Position numbers and translations under genes: made by a program. Below the pieces are notes generated by a model. The model saw nothing but the letters and a program-made list of their open reading frames with translations. It made no database searches and had not been told where the DNA came from. From Alphaproteobacteria bacterium GWF2_58_20 (GTDB taxonomy: Bacteria; Pseudomonadota; Alphaproteobacteria; UBA1247): a DNA stretch of 64,000 nucleotides. This document shows, in pieces, positions 10,017 through 18,354 of this stretch (the stretch's first letter is position 1; the number at the start of each line of letters is the position of its first letter). The stretch spans positions 86,418 to 150,417 of the forward strand of contig MEMB01000002.1 in the NCBI GenBank assembly GCA_001768735.1, written 5' to 3'.

Positions 10017-10369
10017 GCCGACCCGGGGGGAGTCCTTCAGTTATTCTGCAATGACGCAGACCGCAAACAACGCAAGCCCTGTTGAAGGATGAAAAGCGCC
10101 AAAGGCCATGCCTTTCAGGTGGGTGGTGGTGGTGTCCGGCTTGCCAGGAAAAGATCTTTGTGATGGGCTGATTGTTGCTTCGGCACCTTTTGGCTGTCTC
10201 GTCCCAAGATCAACAGGAATTGTTCCATCTAAACATTAAAGGTTCTAAAAGCCAAAAGGGAAGAAGGCAACGGAAGGTCTTGTCAAATCAGATGGCGGGA
10301 AGGCTTGACAAGAAAGGCAACTGGATGGACACTAAGGTGTTCTTTTTAAAAAGCTCGGGGAGGTTTTCC
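10017..10369. other. Intergenic region between pssA and the PII-like pair
   Basis: About 350 bp without a convincing gene. It holds a half copy of a dispersed repeat (10206-10246) and a TTGACA at 10305-10310 whose possible -10 (around 10328-10336) is poor. GGGGAGG at 10357-10363 is the ribosome binding site of the next gene. Confidence 0.6.
10206..10246 (+). repeat. Dispersed intergenic repeat, half copy
   Basis: This stretch beginning AAGATCAACAGGAATTG closely matches 42535-42576, which begins AAGATCAACAGGCATTG. About 33 of 41 positions agree by eye. In the second copy the same sequence is one arm of a long imperfect palindrome; here the other arm is not seen. Confidence 0.6.
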
Positions 10370-10681
10370 ATGAACAATACACTGATGATGATCGTGGTGG
10401 AGCGTGATCACGAATTTGATGTTTTTGAAGCACTGGAAAAGGTGGGGGTCAAGGCCTTTACCCGTCTGCAGGGCACAGGAACTGGCGTCTGGCAGATGTC
10501 AAGCCGCGAGGTGGATCCCAAGAAAGCCATCCTGCTGACTGTCATTCCTGAAGAAAAGCGCGAGGAAGTGTTTGCCGCTCTCAAGAGCAATGCCAAGCTC
10601 GATGAGCCAGGTCGTGGCATCGCCTTTTCCCTGCCGGTGGAAATCGGGCTTGGTGTCGGCATTCCCCTTGGCCGGGAATAA
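10370..10681 (+). CDS. PII-like signalling protein, first of a tandem pair
   Basis: A 103-residue protein with a PII/ferredoxin-like profile. LMMIVVERDHEFDVFEALEK is the first beta-alpha unit, a Gly/Thr-rich turn QGTGTGVWQ stands where the T-loop region is expected, and the C-terminus has DEPGRGIAFSLPVE, the typical PII-family ending. The Tyr51 T-loop of GlnB/GlnK is absent, so uridylylation is unlikely. The ATG at 10370 has GGGGAGG upstream. A paralogue follows after 5 bp. Members of this family act as small-molecule sensors; the ligand and target here are unknown. Confidence 0.8.
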   Translation: MNNTLMMIVVERDHEFDVFEALEKVGVKAFTRLQGTGTGVWQMSSREVDPKKAILLTVIPEEKREEVFAALKSNAKLDEPGRGIAFSLPVEIGLGVGIPLGRE

Positions 10682-10686
10682 GCGTC

Positions 10687-11007
10687 ATGGCAAGCAGCAT
10701 CCTTTTTGTTGTTGTTGAGCAGCTGCACGAAGCCAGCGTGCTTGAGGCCATGCGCAAGGCAGAAATATCCTCCTTTACGCGCGTTCTTGGAACAGGCGGT
10801 GGTATTCGTGAACGCCTCAACCGTCCGGTTGATGTGGTGAAGGCTGTCCTGTTCTGTGAGGTTCCACAGGGGAAAATGCCGGTTCTTCTGGAAGCCTTGC
10901 GGGAGGTTGCCAAGCTGGATGTGCCTGGACGTGGCATTGCTTTTGCCCTCCCAACCAGGGATGTCCTGCACTTTGGAAGCGACAAGGAAAAGGTCCCGAG
11001 CGCCTAA
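10687..11007 (+). CDS. PII-like signalling protein, second of a tandem pair
   Basis: A 106-residue paralogue of the upstream gene: ILFVVVEQLHEASVLEAMRK aligns with its first strand and helix, RVLGTGGGIRER with the Gly-rich turn, and KLDVPGRGIAFALPTRD with the C-terminal signature. The spacing of 5 bp and a shared downstream terminator indicate a two-gene operon, perhaps yielding a heterotrimer (inference). No ammonium transporter, glutamine synthetase or membrane target lies beside it. Confidence 0.8.
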   Translation: MASSILFVVVEQLHEASVLEAMRKAEISSFTRVLGTGGGIRERLNRPVDVVKAVLFCEVPQGKMPVLLEALREVAKLDVPGRGIAFALPTRDVLHFGSDKEKVPSA

Positions 11008-11033
11008 TTCCTGAAGTGACCATGGACATGTAC

Positions 11034-11075
11034 AAAGAGAAGCCGCCTGAAAAAGGCGGCTTCTCTTTGTTTGGT
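11034..11075 (+). terminator. Rho-independent terminator after the PII-like pair
   Basis: A perfect 15-bp stem (11034-11048 with 11054-11068, GC core AGCCGCCT), a 5-nt loop and a T-rich tail. It lies 26 bp after the second PII-like gene. Confidence 0.9.
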
Positions 11076-11293
11076 TTTCTGCTCATGACAGGGGAATGGC
11101 TGGTCTGGAAGGTGAAGCGTTGAGACGGCATGAATGGAGCGTAAAAGCTCCTTTTGCTGCTTCGTGTCTTATGGATAGGTGGGCTTTGGTGCATGCATTT
11201 TTTGGCAGACGCATGCCTGCAGATGTGTTCATGCGCATGAGCCGGAGGGATATTGGGGATTTATTTCAGAGGGAAAAGAGGGGCGGGGAAAAA

Positions 11294-12193
11294 TCAGGGA
11301 GTTTTGGAAACAGGAAGCTGCATTCCTGTATTTGCAGGCGCAGCCGGAATTTCAGGCTCCATGCCGGGCGCTGTTGTTTGCTGTTCCCCGGAGGGAAGGG
11401 CATCAGGTGCTGCGGGAGCGGGATTCGCAGGCGTCTGTTGTGTTGGTCTCTGCGGGCCAGCCTTCTGAGGGGCTTCTGGTGTAAGGTTCTTGGCATCAAT
11501 CGGCTTGCCGGTTTCATCGACGAGGCTTCGTTTCCCCACTTCAAATGCCCATTTTCCATTGGAGAAGGAAAGGTTTCGGACATAAGACTGGTCATTGGAT
11601 GCGCTGGAAAGGGATTTCCATTGCAGGATGGGAAGCTGTTGCAGTTCGGTTCCACGGCTGCCGCCAAAGAAAATCCCAGCCGGGTCAAGGAAGACCATGA
11701 GAAGAGCCGAGAAAAATGCCAGGAAACCGGCTGAAAAAATGATACCGCCAAAGGTAAAGATGCCAAGGCCCGTGGTCGTAACCCGCAGCATGGAACGGGA
11801 TGAAACAGCCTCAACCGCATGGTCTTCATCGGTTGACAGACCTTCTGGCAGCAGAATGGCGGTATAGGTTCCATTAAGGCTTTTCTTGACCTGGAGGTTT
11901 CGTCGTGCCATCGGCACGCTCAAAACCGCAGTTGGGTTGACCTCAAGGGTTTCAATGATGTTTGGCAGAAAAGCCTTTCCGAGGCCGCCTTCATGCACTT
12001 CAAAGGCGTAACCGCCGGGATATGGCTGGACGTAATACCAGGAATCGGCTGGAGAATCGAAGTGATGTTCAATGAATCCGCGCGCAAAGGCCACAGCGTC
12101 GGCCTTGCGTTTTGTCCCTTCCATGAAGTCGATCACGACCCGGAAAGGGATGGACGCCCCGTTATTCGCTAGTGAATTTGCTGGCATGATCAT
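11294..12193 (-). CDS. Bitopic membrane protein of the pilus locus, unknown family
   Basis: A 299-residue protein I do not recognise. Residues 1 to about 135 look soluble and cytoplasmic. A hydrophobic stretch (about 137-172, GIFTFGGIIFSAGFLAFFSA region) spans the membrane, and a polar domain followed by a Pro/Gln/Ala-rich low-complexity tail (about 235-299) would be periplasmic. The layout resembles inner-membrane alignment proteins of type IV filament machines, but no family signature is seen. It is the last gene of the minus-strand arm, 11 bp after the secretin gene. Start 12193 has GAGG upstream; 12187 is an alternative. Confidence 0.7.
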   Translation of the reverse strand: MIMPANSLANNGASIPFRVVIDFMEGTKRKADAVAFARGFIEHHFDSPADSWYYVQPYPGGYAFEVHEGGLGKAFLPNIIETLEVNPTAVLSVPMARRNLQVKKSLNGTYTAILLPEGLSTDEDHAVEAVSSRSMLRVTTTGLGIFTFGGIIFSAGFLAFFSALLMVFLDPAGIFFGGSRGTELQQLPILQWKSLSSASNDQSYVRNLSFSNGKWAFEVGKRSLVDETGKPIDAKNLTPEAPQKAGPQRPTQQTPANPAPAAPDALPSGEQQTTAPGMEPEIPAAPANTGMQLPVSKTP

Positions 12194-12204
12194 GATCGCC
12201 TCGC

Positions 12205-13902
12205 TCAGGGGGTATCCGTGTCGGACTTGATTCGTCCCAGCATTTCATCAAACAGCCCGCCTTCGGTTGAAGGTGCAAAAGTTTTTGCGGGAGCTGGCAT
12301 AGGTTCGGGTTTTTTGGCTGGGGGAGGCATTGGGACATCATCGATGGTCGAGATGGCCTTGTCGAGAGCCTTTTCAGCTTCTTCCGCCTTGGATTTTGCT
12401 TCCGTTTCCCGATTGCTGATGAGGCGCGTGACGGGCAGGAACATGTCGTTGTCGGATGTCGGGCTGACAGGCCTTGTGTGGGCATCCATCACGCCTTGCC
12501 CAACCTGATTGCCGTCCAGTTCAAAGACAGTGACGGAAGGACGCATGATGATAAAAAGAACCTTGCGTGTGTCGCGTGTGGTTGAGGACGAAATGCCCCA
12601 CATGCTGACAGGAGCCGTCCGGTTGTCAATATAGGCACTGGTGACGACGCCGCCGATAATGACGGTTTCGCCTGCGCGCATACGGACAATGTCCTTGAGG
12701 TTGTTGGTGTTCGTGATCGGATATTCAACGGTGCTTACGCCGCTGCCGAATGACCGGAGTTCTTCAAGACTGGTCTTGTCAAGTACGATTTCGCAGGTAA
12801 CCAGACCTGATTCCGCATCAAAATTGGGGGTGATGTTCAAGGTCATGCCTGTCGAGATTTCGGCAGGCTGGGCCACTTCGCGTGAAACATTGTCGGTTGT
12901 GACAATGTCGTAGCCTGAATTGTAAACGGTTTTACCACCGTCCGTAATGCTGACTTCCTGACCAGCCAGGGTGCGAAGTTCCACATTCTGCTCAGCTTCC
13001 GTGCGCCCCAGGGTGGAAAGATACTTGATGGCAGCGTTGATGGTTATTGCCGTTTCTGTTCCCAAAATTGGATAACCTGTCCGGGCATAAACACCCGTGA
13101 GGGAGCTGGCGCTGGCCGCAGCATTGGTCGTTGTATCTGCTGGCAGGACATTGCTGGTATCTATGTTGACGCCAAACTTGTCCCAGTCAAACCCGCGCTG
13201 CTGTTCCTCCGTCATGGAGACGGTAATGATGGCAACCTGCAGGGTGATTTCACTCAAATTAAGACTGACCCGCTTGAGAAAGGGGGTGATGACGCGCTTG
13301 TTGAGTGACGGTGTGGCAGAATAAAGGATCTGGCCAGCGTAAACCGAAGTGATGATGTCACTGGCGCCAAGATTGGTCATTTCGGTAGAGATGGTGGAGA
13401 TGATGTCGTCCTTCTGGGGGACGGCAATGCTGTAACGCTGTTTGCTGGCGATATAGAGGGAATTTCCTTCCCACCAGGTGGCCAGATTCATGGAATTTTC
13501 AAGCTTGCTCATCAGGGCGGCAAGTGTGCCGTCAAAACGCCTGAAAGGAAGCTTTCGACTGGCAATGGTATCCGCTTCTTCCGAAGATTCCCAGTTGTAG
13601 GAAACGGAAACACCTTGCTGGTCGAGCATGATGAGCAGGTCATCCAGGGTTGCTGAACCGGAAGGCAGGGAAACGGCCAGACGTTTTTCAGCCACGTCCT
13701 TTGGCGGTGCGCCATGCACCGGTCTGGACAGGAAGAATTGCCCCGGCAGGCGAACGCGCCGAATGGGAGGTCTTTCACTCCATTTTTCAGCTTCGACCCC
13801 AATCACCTTTTCAGGGTGGGGCGGCGTGCGGGTTGGCATTTGCGGGGCACAGGCCAGCAGAAGACTACTGGCTGCAACCACCGATAAGACGGACAGCTTC
13901 AT
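12205..13902 (-). CDS. Lipoprotein secretin of a type IVb pilus/type II-like system
   Basis: A 565-residue outer-membrane secretin. The signal peptide ends in the lipobox LLLAC with Cys18 lipidated, as in PilN/BfpB-type secretins. The region around residues 70-160 resembles secretin N-domains (LDDLLIMLDQQGVSVSYNW). The C-terminal secretin core includes ISTGMTLNITPNFDAESG, YPITNTNNLKDIVRMRAGET, VIIGGVVTS and DTRKVLFIIMRPSV. The tail (about 490-565) is polar and Pro-rich. It would form the gated channel for the filament. Its start lies inside the end of the preceding gene (38-bp overlap), indicating translational coupling. Confidence 0.9.
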   Translation of the reverse strand: MKLSVLSVVAASSLLLACAPQMPTRTPPHPEKVIGVEAEKWSERPPIRRVRLPGQFFLSRPVHGAPPKDVAEKRLAVSLPSGSATLDDLLIMLDQQGVSVSYNWESSEEADTIASRKLPFRRFDGTLAALMSKLENSMNLATWWEGNSLYIASKQRYSIAVPQKDDIISTISTEMTNLGASDIITSVYAGQILYSATPSLNKRVITPFLKRVSLNLSEITLQVAIITVSMTEEQQRGFDWDKFGVNIDTSNVLPADTTTNAAASASSLTGVYARTGYPILGTETAITINAAIKYLSTLGRTEAEQNVELRTLAGQEVSITDGGKTVYNSGYDIVTTDNVSREVAQPAEISTGMTLNITPNFDAESGLVTCEIVLDKTSLEELRSFGSGVSTVEYPITNTNNLKDIVRMRAGETVIIGGVVTSAYIDNRTAPVSMWGISSSTTRDTRKVLFIIMRPSVTVFELDGNQVGQGVMDAHTRPVSPTSDNDMFLPVTRLISNRETEAKSKAEEAEKALDKAISTIDDVPMPPPAKKPEPMPAPAKTFAPSTEGGLFDEMLGRIKSDTDTP

Positions 13903-14494
13903 GATTCAACGCATATGTTGCTGGGACAAAGAAGGGTTTACTGTCGGCGCCACGAAACATGGCCTGATCATTGACGCAGCCGACAAAGGTTGCGCCTTCA
14001 AGACTAACTTCGCTTGGATCGAAACTCAGCAGGGCTTGAAGTTCGGCAGGAATGGCATCTTGCCCTTCCTCACCGTAAAGTTCTTCCAGAAGAGCGTCTC
14101 CCCCTGTTGTCTGGGAGGCCCCCGTCTGGGGATTCTGAACAGGCGCACCAAGTGTGGTGCCGGGGGTGGGCATGGGCACGGAAGCCGTGGCTTGTGAGCC
14201 GGGAGATCCAGGCATGCCACCCACATTCATGGGCGGAATGTTGGCTGTCTGCGCCGTTGCAATCTGGTTGATCTTTTGCTCGATGCCGATGAGCCGACGC
14301 TCCATCTGGGGGAGCTGCTTGTCAACAATATCCCTGATTTCCTGGTTATCCTTTTGGGCATAAACCACTTTTTGCGAAGAAAAGATTTCCGAGGAAGCCT
14401 GCTGGGCGCAGACCGGAGGGATGGCGACAAGCAGAAATGATGCTGCAAGGAGCGGAATGCCTGATAGGGATTTTTGTTTATAACGCCTGGTCAT
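13865..14494 (-). CDS. Periplasmic coiled-coil protein of the pilus locus, unknown family
   Basis: A 209-residue protein. Residues 1-31 form a signal peptide (positive MTRRYKQK, hydrophobic core, probable cleavage after PPVCA). A coiled coil follows (IRDIVDKQLPQMERRLIGIE), then a Gly/Pro/Thr-rich linker, and a small C-terminal domain with two cysteines (CVNDQ and GGCSQ) that may form a disulfide. It overlaps the secretin start by 38 bp. Position and layout suggest a secretin partner or pilot-like factor, as TcpQ or BfpG accompany secretins in type IVb loci, but I see no sequence signature. The start at 14494 gives the only plausible signal peptide. Confidence 0.7.
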   Translation of the reverse strand: MTRRYKQKSLSGIPLLAASFLLVAIPPVCAQQASSEIFSSQKVVYAQKDNQEIRDIVDKQLPQMERRLIGIEQKINQIATAQTANIPPMNVGGMPGSPGSQATASVPMPTPGTTLGAPVQNPQTGASQTTGGDALLEELYGEEGQDAIPAELQALLSFDPSEVSLEGATFVGCVNDQAMFRGADSKPFFVPATYALNHEAVRLIGGCSQ

Positions 14495-14839
14495 GCGGTG
14501 TTCCCCAACGCTTTCTGCCTCTCCTCCACGCCATGTGGCAACTACGCCACAACCGAAGCATGGACACCACATGAAGTTTGTGATGCACCTTATTGAATAC
14601 CCCAATCTTTTTGATAATGCAAGATAATCCTTGAGGAAAGTGCAGACGGACGCGTGTTTTCTTTGGTAGAGCGCTGTTTTTATGGAATTTAAAAACATTT
14701 TCCATCAAGGCTTGAGGGGTTTCCCCGGGAATCGGTAAAGGCAACTGTGATGAAAATGCAACACTTTTTTATGGCGTCAGGGATGGGGAATGGAGGCGTT
14801 CTATAAAAAAAGAGGGATTGAAACGCACCGGAATGCAAG
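14495..14839. other. Intergenic region upstream of the minus-strand pilus arm
   Basis: About 345 bp with no supported gene. On the minus strand, TTGCAT (14617-14622) and TATTCA (14594-14599) with a 17-bp spacer form a possible promoter about 100 bp before the coiled-coil gene. A small inverted repeat, TGTGGC/GCCACA with a 6-nt loop, lies at about 14533-14550. Confidence 0.45.
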
Positions 14840-14840
14840 A

Positions 14841-14885
14841 AAAATCCACCGGCATGTCTTTAAAAAGATGCCAGTGGATTTTTTG
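14841..14885 (-). terminator. Terminator downstream of rpmB
   Basis: An 11-bp stem with one mismatch: TCCACCGGCAT (14845-14855) pairs with ATGCCAGTGGA (14868-14878). It is flanked by A and T runs on both sides, so it could work in either direction; rpmB on the minus strand ends 40-50 bp before it. Confidence 0.7.
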
Positions 14886-14926
14886 TTTTTTCAGAAGCCC
14901 TTTGAAAGGAGGAGCAAAGGAAAAGA

Positions 14927-15220
14927 TCAGGCGGCTTTCTGTTCGCGGATGCCGATGATCTGTTCGCGGATTCGCTTCAGGTCGGGGATCAGCTTGCTGG
15001 GGGCGGCGTTCACCAGGTATTCGTCAAGCCCGCCGCAATGCTCAATGGTGCGGATGCCGTGCACCGAAAGGTGCAGGCGAACCATCTTGCCGAGGGTTTC
15101 GCTGAACAGGGAGGTGTTCTGGATGTTGGGAGTGAAGCGACGCCGTGTCTTGTTGTTGGCGTGGCTGACATTGTTCCCGAACATCACGCCCTTGCCGGTG
15201 ATGGTGCAACGTCGTGCCAT
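14927..15220 (-). CDS. rpmB: 50S ribosomal protein L28
   Basis: A 97-residue protein with the L28 signature: MARRCTITGKGVMFGNNVSH, then NNKTRRRFTPNIQ, and a C-terminal helix. The extended C-terminus relative to the 78-residue E. coli protein matches alphaproteobacterial L28. It lies alone on the minus strand, between the two divergent arms of the pilus locus, with its own downstream terminator. Confidence 0.97.
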   Translation of the reverse strand: MARRCTITGKGVMFGNNVSHANNKTRRRFTPNIQNTSLFSETLGKMVRLHLSVHGIRTIEHCGGLDEYLVNAAPSKLIPDLKRIREQIIGIREQKAA

Positions 15221-15368
15221 GATATGTGATCCTTCTGGCTTTTCGTTTATTAAATGGACAACCCAATTCCAGACCTTCTGAAAACAGGGACGGCGGAGGT
15301 ATATGCAAAATGCAGCCGTTCGTCAACACCCTTGATGCCCGTGTGTGGGATTTTTGTTGGGAACCCGC

Positions 15369-15399
15369 TTGACATTTGAAGTGAATCAATATGTTATAA
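15369..15399 (+). promoter_or_regulatory. Putative promoter for the plus-strand pilus arm
   Basis: A perfect TTGACA at 15369-15374 is followed by an AT-rich TATGTTATAA at 15390-15399, which offers -10 hexamers at spacings of 15-18 bp. It lies about 40 bp before the platform-protein gene. Confidence 0.5.
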
Positions 15400-15436
15400 G
15401 AGGTGTTCATGGCCCGTTTTTCAGGAGGACCTTGGC

Positions 15437-16609
15437 ATGACCGCCTATACAGTGACTGTCCGTACACAAGGCAAACTCAAGACGTTCGAGATCAATGCCT
15501 CTTCGCCCATGCTGGCGGAAAAGCAAGGGCGCCGCTTTGGTACTGTGCTTAAGGTTTCCAAGGGGGGACGCTCCATTGGCGGTCGCGGTCTCAGCGTGTC
15601 TGACCGTTATATTTTCCTTGTGCGACTGTCCACCATGCTGGCATCCAAGGTTGGAACCACGGAAGCCTTGCGTCTTTTGCGGGATTCTTTCACTGGCAAG
15701 ATCAGCCAGGCTGCGGCGGCGCTTCTGGAAAAGGTCGAGCTGGGCATGGATCTTCCGAACGCGATCGCGGAAGATCACCATGATTTTCCGGGGGCCATCG
15801 GCCTCATCATCAAGGTGGGGGCCCAGTCAGGACAGACATGGCGTTCCCTGCGGGATGCTGCGGAATTTGAACACAAAATCAGCGAGGTGCGCCGCACGTC
15901 CAACAAGGGGATGGTTGCGGCCATCCTGTCCTTTTTTGTGGCGGGTGCGCTGCTTGTGGTCAGCAACACCTATATCGGCCCGGAAATCCAGAAGATGACA
16001 CTGATTGATTCTGCCAAGGAATCCTTGAATCTTGGCTGGATCAATTCTCTTTCATGGTGGAGCGGCATCCTGATGGGGATCGTTCTTGTGGTCTTCTTTT
16101 CGCTGATTTTCCTTGCAACGGTCGGGCGCAGGGTTTTCCCGTCCTTTGCGGAACGAATCATCTTGAAGGTTCCTTTTTACCGTGAAATCGTCATGTCCCA
16201 GGACAATTACATCAACCTGCACCGCCTTTCCCTGCTTGCGCGATCAGGCGTGCGCATGGAAGACGCGTTGCGTTCCACGTTTGAATCCTGCCGTCCCGGG
16301 GTCCTGAAGGATGATATTGGACATTCGCTGGATGCGTTGCGGCGCGGACAAAAATGGGCATCGGGCATGACCATGCTGCACCCGACCGACCGCGCGGCAC
16401 TGATGCTGGCGGCGGATCGTGAACAGATTGCCGTTAACCTGGAAAACATTGGTGACCAGTACCAGAGCCTTTACATGCAGCGGCTGGCCGTTTTTGCGCC
16501 AACCCTGCAGGTGATTGCCGCCATTGCCGTGTCGGTTTCCGGTATCGTCCTTTTTGGCGTCAGCGTTCTTCCCATGCTGCAGGTTTCTGCAGGCCTTATG
16601 TCTAATTGA
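15437..16609 (+). CDS. Inner-membrane platform protein, GspF/PilC family
   Basis: A 390-residue protein of the type II secretion F family. It has two cytoplasmic helical domains (about 55-150 and 235-345, LSTMLASKVGTTEALRLL and LHRLSLLARSGVRMEDAL being the paired F-domain motifs) and three membrane helices (about 157-178, 208-231 and 360-382). In type IV filament machines this protein sits at the base and couples ATPase motion to subunit insertion. It begins the plus-strand arm. An unusual N-terminal 50 residues (TVTVRTQGKLKTFEINA) resemble the short beta domain of some PilC/GspF proteins. Confidence 0.9.
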   Translation: MTAYTVTVRTQGKLKTFEINASSPMLAEKQGRRFGTVLKVSKGGRSIGGRGLSVSDRYIFLVRLSTMLASKVGTTEALRLLRDSFTGKISQAAAALLEKVELGMDLPNAIAEDHHDFPGAIGLIIKVGAQSGQTWRSLRDAAEFEHKISEVRRTSNKGMVAAILSFFVAGALLVVSNTYIGPEIQKMTLIDSAKESLNLGWINSLSWWSGILMGIVLVVFFSLIFLATVGRRVFPSFAERIILKVPFYREIVMSQDNYINLHRLSLLARSGVRMEDALRSTFESCRPGVLKDDIGHSLDALRRGQKWASGMTMLHPTDRAALMLAADREQIAVNLENIGDQYQSLYMQRLAVFAPTLQVIAAIAVSVSGIVLFGVSVLPMLQVSAGLMSN

Positions 16610-16671
16610 TGTTGATTTACAATGCGTTGCGGCTGCTGCCAAAAATTGGACAAAATGTGGCAAAAATGTGA

Positions 16672-16699
16672 TTGACAAGGGTTTTGGGGCGTGTAATCA
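16672..16699 (+). promoter_or_regulatory. Putative internal promoter in the pilus locus
   Basis: TTGACA at 16672-16677 with TAATCA at 16694-16699 (16-bp spacer) in the 190-bp gap between the platform gene and the small membrane protein. Just upstream, AATTGGACAAAATGTGG and a second CAAAAATGTG form a loose tandem repeat. Confidence 0.4.
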
Positions 16700-16798
16700 T
16701 CTCTTCTGTTGTCGGTATCCCCTTGTTTTTTTAGGGAGCCGGGCTCTTGTGAAAAGACGTTGTGTATCGCATTTGGGAGTTTGTTGCCCGTGGTTGAA

Positions 16799-17209
16799 AT
16801 GGATACCCCAAGTCCCGAAAAGAATGGCCTTCCGTCCCTGAACAGGGGGCAGATGGTTGGGTTGGGTTTCATGTTTCTCCTGCTTGGGTTTGCCCAGTTT
16901 GCCGGTGCAGCATGGTTTGTTTCCAAGGCGGGGGCTATTCGCAAGGAAGCAGAACAACAGGAAACTTCCAGTCGTTCCGCGTGCATGGATAGCCTTAAAC
17001 AACTCAGTTTTTCCGTGGAAACCGTGAAGGAAAGCAAAAACATCCTTCGTGCGTTGAAGCGGAAGATAGATGACCCGGCGCTGCATCTCGGGGAAGCGTC
17101 GGTGGCAACTCTGGCCTGTCCAGGTTGGCAACTCACCAATTTTTGTATGGGTGAGGGTTGTGAAAAAGCCCCCGGGGGTATCTGGCTGGAGATCACCTCC
17201 AGTCGGTAA
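16799..17209 (+). CDS. Small single-pass membrane protein of the pilus locus, unknown
   Basis: About 136 residues with one hydrophobic helix (about 20-43, MVGLGFMFLLLGFAQFAGAA) after a short polar N-terminus, then a periplasmic domain of about 90 residues with three cysteines (SACMDS, LACPGW, NFCMGEGCEK has two more close together). No family recognised. It could be a minor structural or assembly component. The start is uncertain: ATG 16799 and GTG 16790 are both possible and the ribosome binding site is weak. It ends 65 bp before the major pilin-like gene. Confidence 0.6.
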   Translation: MDTPSPEKNGLPSLNRGQMVGLGFMFLLLGFAQFAGAAWFVSKAGAIRKEAEQQETSSRSACMDSLKQLSFSVETVKESKNILRALKRKIDDPALHLGEASVATLACPGWQLTNFCMGEGCEKAPGGIWLEITSSR

Positions 17210-17274
17210 ACGTAAAAAAGCCTTGTGGGGTGTTATTTTAGCTTGCGCCCCGCATCCTATAGGAGGGTTCTTAA

Positions 17275-17796
17275 ATGGCTAATCTTATCGTTACTGTTAT
17301 CGCCATCGCGCTGGTCGCGGTTGCGTCCCTGATGGGTGCTTATTACGGTGGTTCCGCGTTCCTCAAGGGCTCGGCCAAGGCCGCTGCCTCCGCTCTGGTC
17401 AACCAGGGTCAGCAGATCGCGGCTGGCTGGGTGCTGTTCGCCAACGACAGGGGCGGCGTGGCTCCGACCAACATTGACCCCGCCCTCGTTGATAACAACT
17501 ACATCACCGAAAGGCCCGTCCCGCCGTCGAGTGCGCTTGCTGGTACGAGTTGGACACTGAAAGATGGTGCTGATTCTACGGATGTTAATGTACTTCCGGT
17601 GTTTGCGGAGATCCAGATTGGTGCGAAAACCGTCTGCGATGAAGTCCAGAGGTCGGCTCGTAACATAGTCCACACTGATCCTTATGTTTCTACTGCGACG
17701 GCCCTTGCCCGTAAGGCCATGTTCGACAACTCCCGGTTCGATTGCTTGGTTGGCCCGGTTACCGACAACTTCACGGTTGTTTACAAGATCCAGTAA
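17275..17796 (+). CDS. Major pilin-like subunit, leaderless
   Basis: A 173-residue protein starting directly with a hydrophobic helix (MANLIVTVIAIALVA), followed by the motif YYGG at 23-26 that is shared with two other subunits of this family. An in-frame TAA abuts the start codon, so no leader peptide is possible, and position 5 is not glutamate. The C-terminal part has two cysteines (TVCDEV and FDCLVG) as in the disulfide loop of many pilins. A strong AGGAGG site, codons rich in G/C at third positions compared with its neighbours, and a strong terminator directly after it suggest high expression, hence the call as major subunit (inference). Confidence 0.8.
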   Translation: MANLIVTVIAIALVAVASLMGAYYGGSAFLKGSAKAAASALVNQGQQIAAGWVLFANDRGGVAPTNIDPALVDNNYITERPVPPSSALAGTSWTLKDGADSTDVNVLPVFAEIQIGAKTVCDEVQRSARNIVHTDPYVSTATALARKAMFDNSRFDCLVGPVTDNFTVVYKIQ

Positions 17797-17826
17797 TTAC
17801 GGACTTGTGTGACACCGAAAGGTGGG

Positions 17827-17862
17827 AATGGGGTGGTGGCAACACCACCCCATTTCTTTTTT
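17827..17862 (+). terminator. Terminator after the major pilin-like gene
   Basis: A perfect 12-bp stem, AATGGGGTGGTG (17827-17838) with CACCACCCCATT (17843-17854), a GCAA tetraloop and a T-rich tail. It would separate the abundant subunit transcript from the downstream genes. Confidence 0.9.
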
Positions 17863-17887
17863 GCAAAAAATCCTGTAAGTTTTCCCC

Positions 17888-18289
17888 ATGAAAAACGATC
17901 CGCAAAAATTTGCCCAAAACATCAACACCAAGGTTTTGCCCAAGCTCCGTATCCTGGACTGGGCGCTGTCCTTCGCCACGCTGGGCTGGGGCATCTGGAA
18001 AATGAGCTGGCCGTGGATGGGGTTTGGCGTTCTCTGCGTCATCATGGCCTGGCTGGATCCGGGCGCTTACATCAAGCGCGGGCTTGAGCGCATGTTTCTT
18101 GGCCGGCACCGTCGCCCGCCCGCCCCGTCCATTGTCATGCCATCCATGGCATCGAACACGCAAAAAACCGTTGTGCCAGAACCTGAAAAGCTGTGGCCAT
18201 ACCAGCAGGAAGCCGTGATGGTCAGGAGCCGTGATGGCATCATGAACATCAATTATGGCATGAATATTCCGCCGCAGGTCCGCGAATGA
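17888..18289 (+). CDS. Small membrane protein of the pilus locus, unknown
   Basis: A 133-residue protein. A hydrophobic, Trp-rich region (about 24-57, including WALSFATLGWGIWKMSWPWM) can form two short membrane helices; the rest is basic and Pro-rich, then polar. No family signature. It follows the pilin terminator by 25 bp and has a weak ribosome binding site, so expression is probably low. Placement suggests a role in assembly, but that is inference. Confidence 0.6.
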   Translation: MKNDPQKFAQNINTKVLPKLRILDWALSFATLGWGIWKMSWPWMGFGVLCVIMAWLDPGAYIKRGLERMFLGRHRRPPAPSIVMPSMASNTQKTVVPEPEKLWPYQQEAVMVRSRDGIMNINYGMNIPPQVRE

Positions 18290-18354
18290 AGGCGTCTCCG
18301 GGAATGGAGCGCCTGAACGCCATGTCTGTGGCTTGTGGGTAAAAGGGGGAGAAA

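Noticed and set aside
11096..11734. Plus-strand open frame after the PII-like terminator
   Set aside because: It runs opposite the membrane protein gene at 11294-12193, is rich in Arg/Cys/Gly and has no domain or ribosome binding site.
17275..17796. Tad/Flp-type pilin
   Set aside because: Flp pilins carry a leader and a Glu-Tyr pair in the helix; neither exists here, and the ATPase is of PilB/GspE rather than TadA type.
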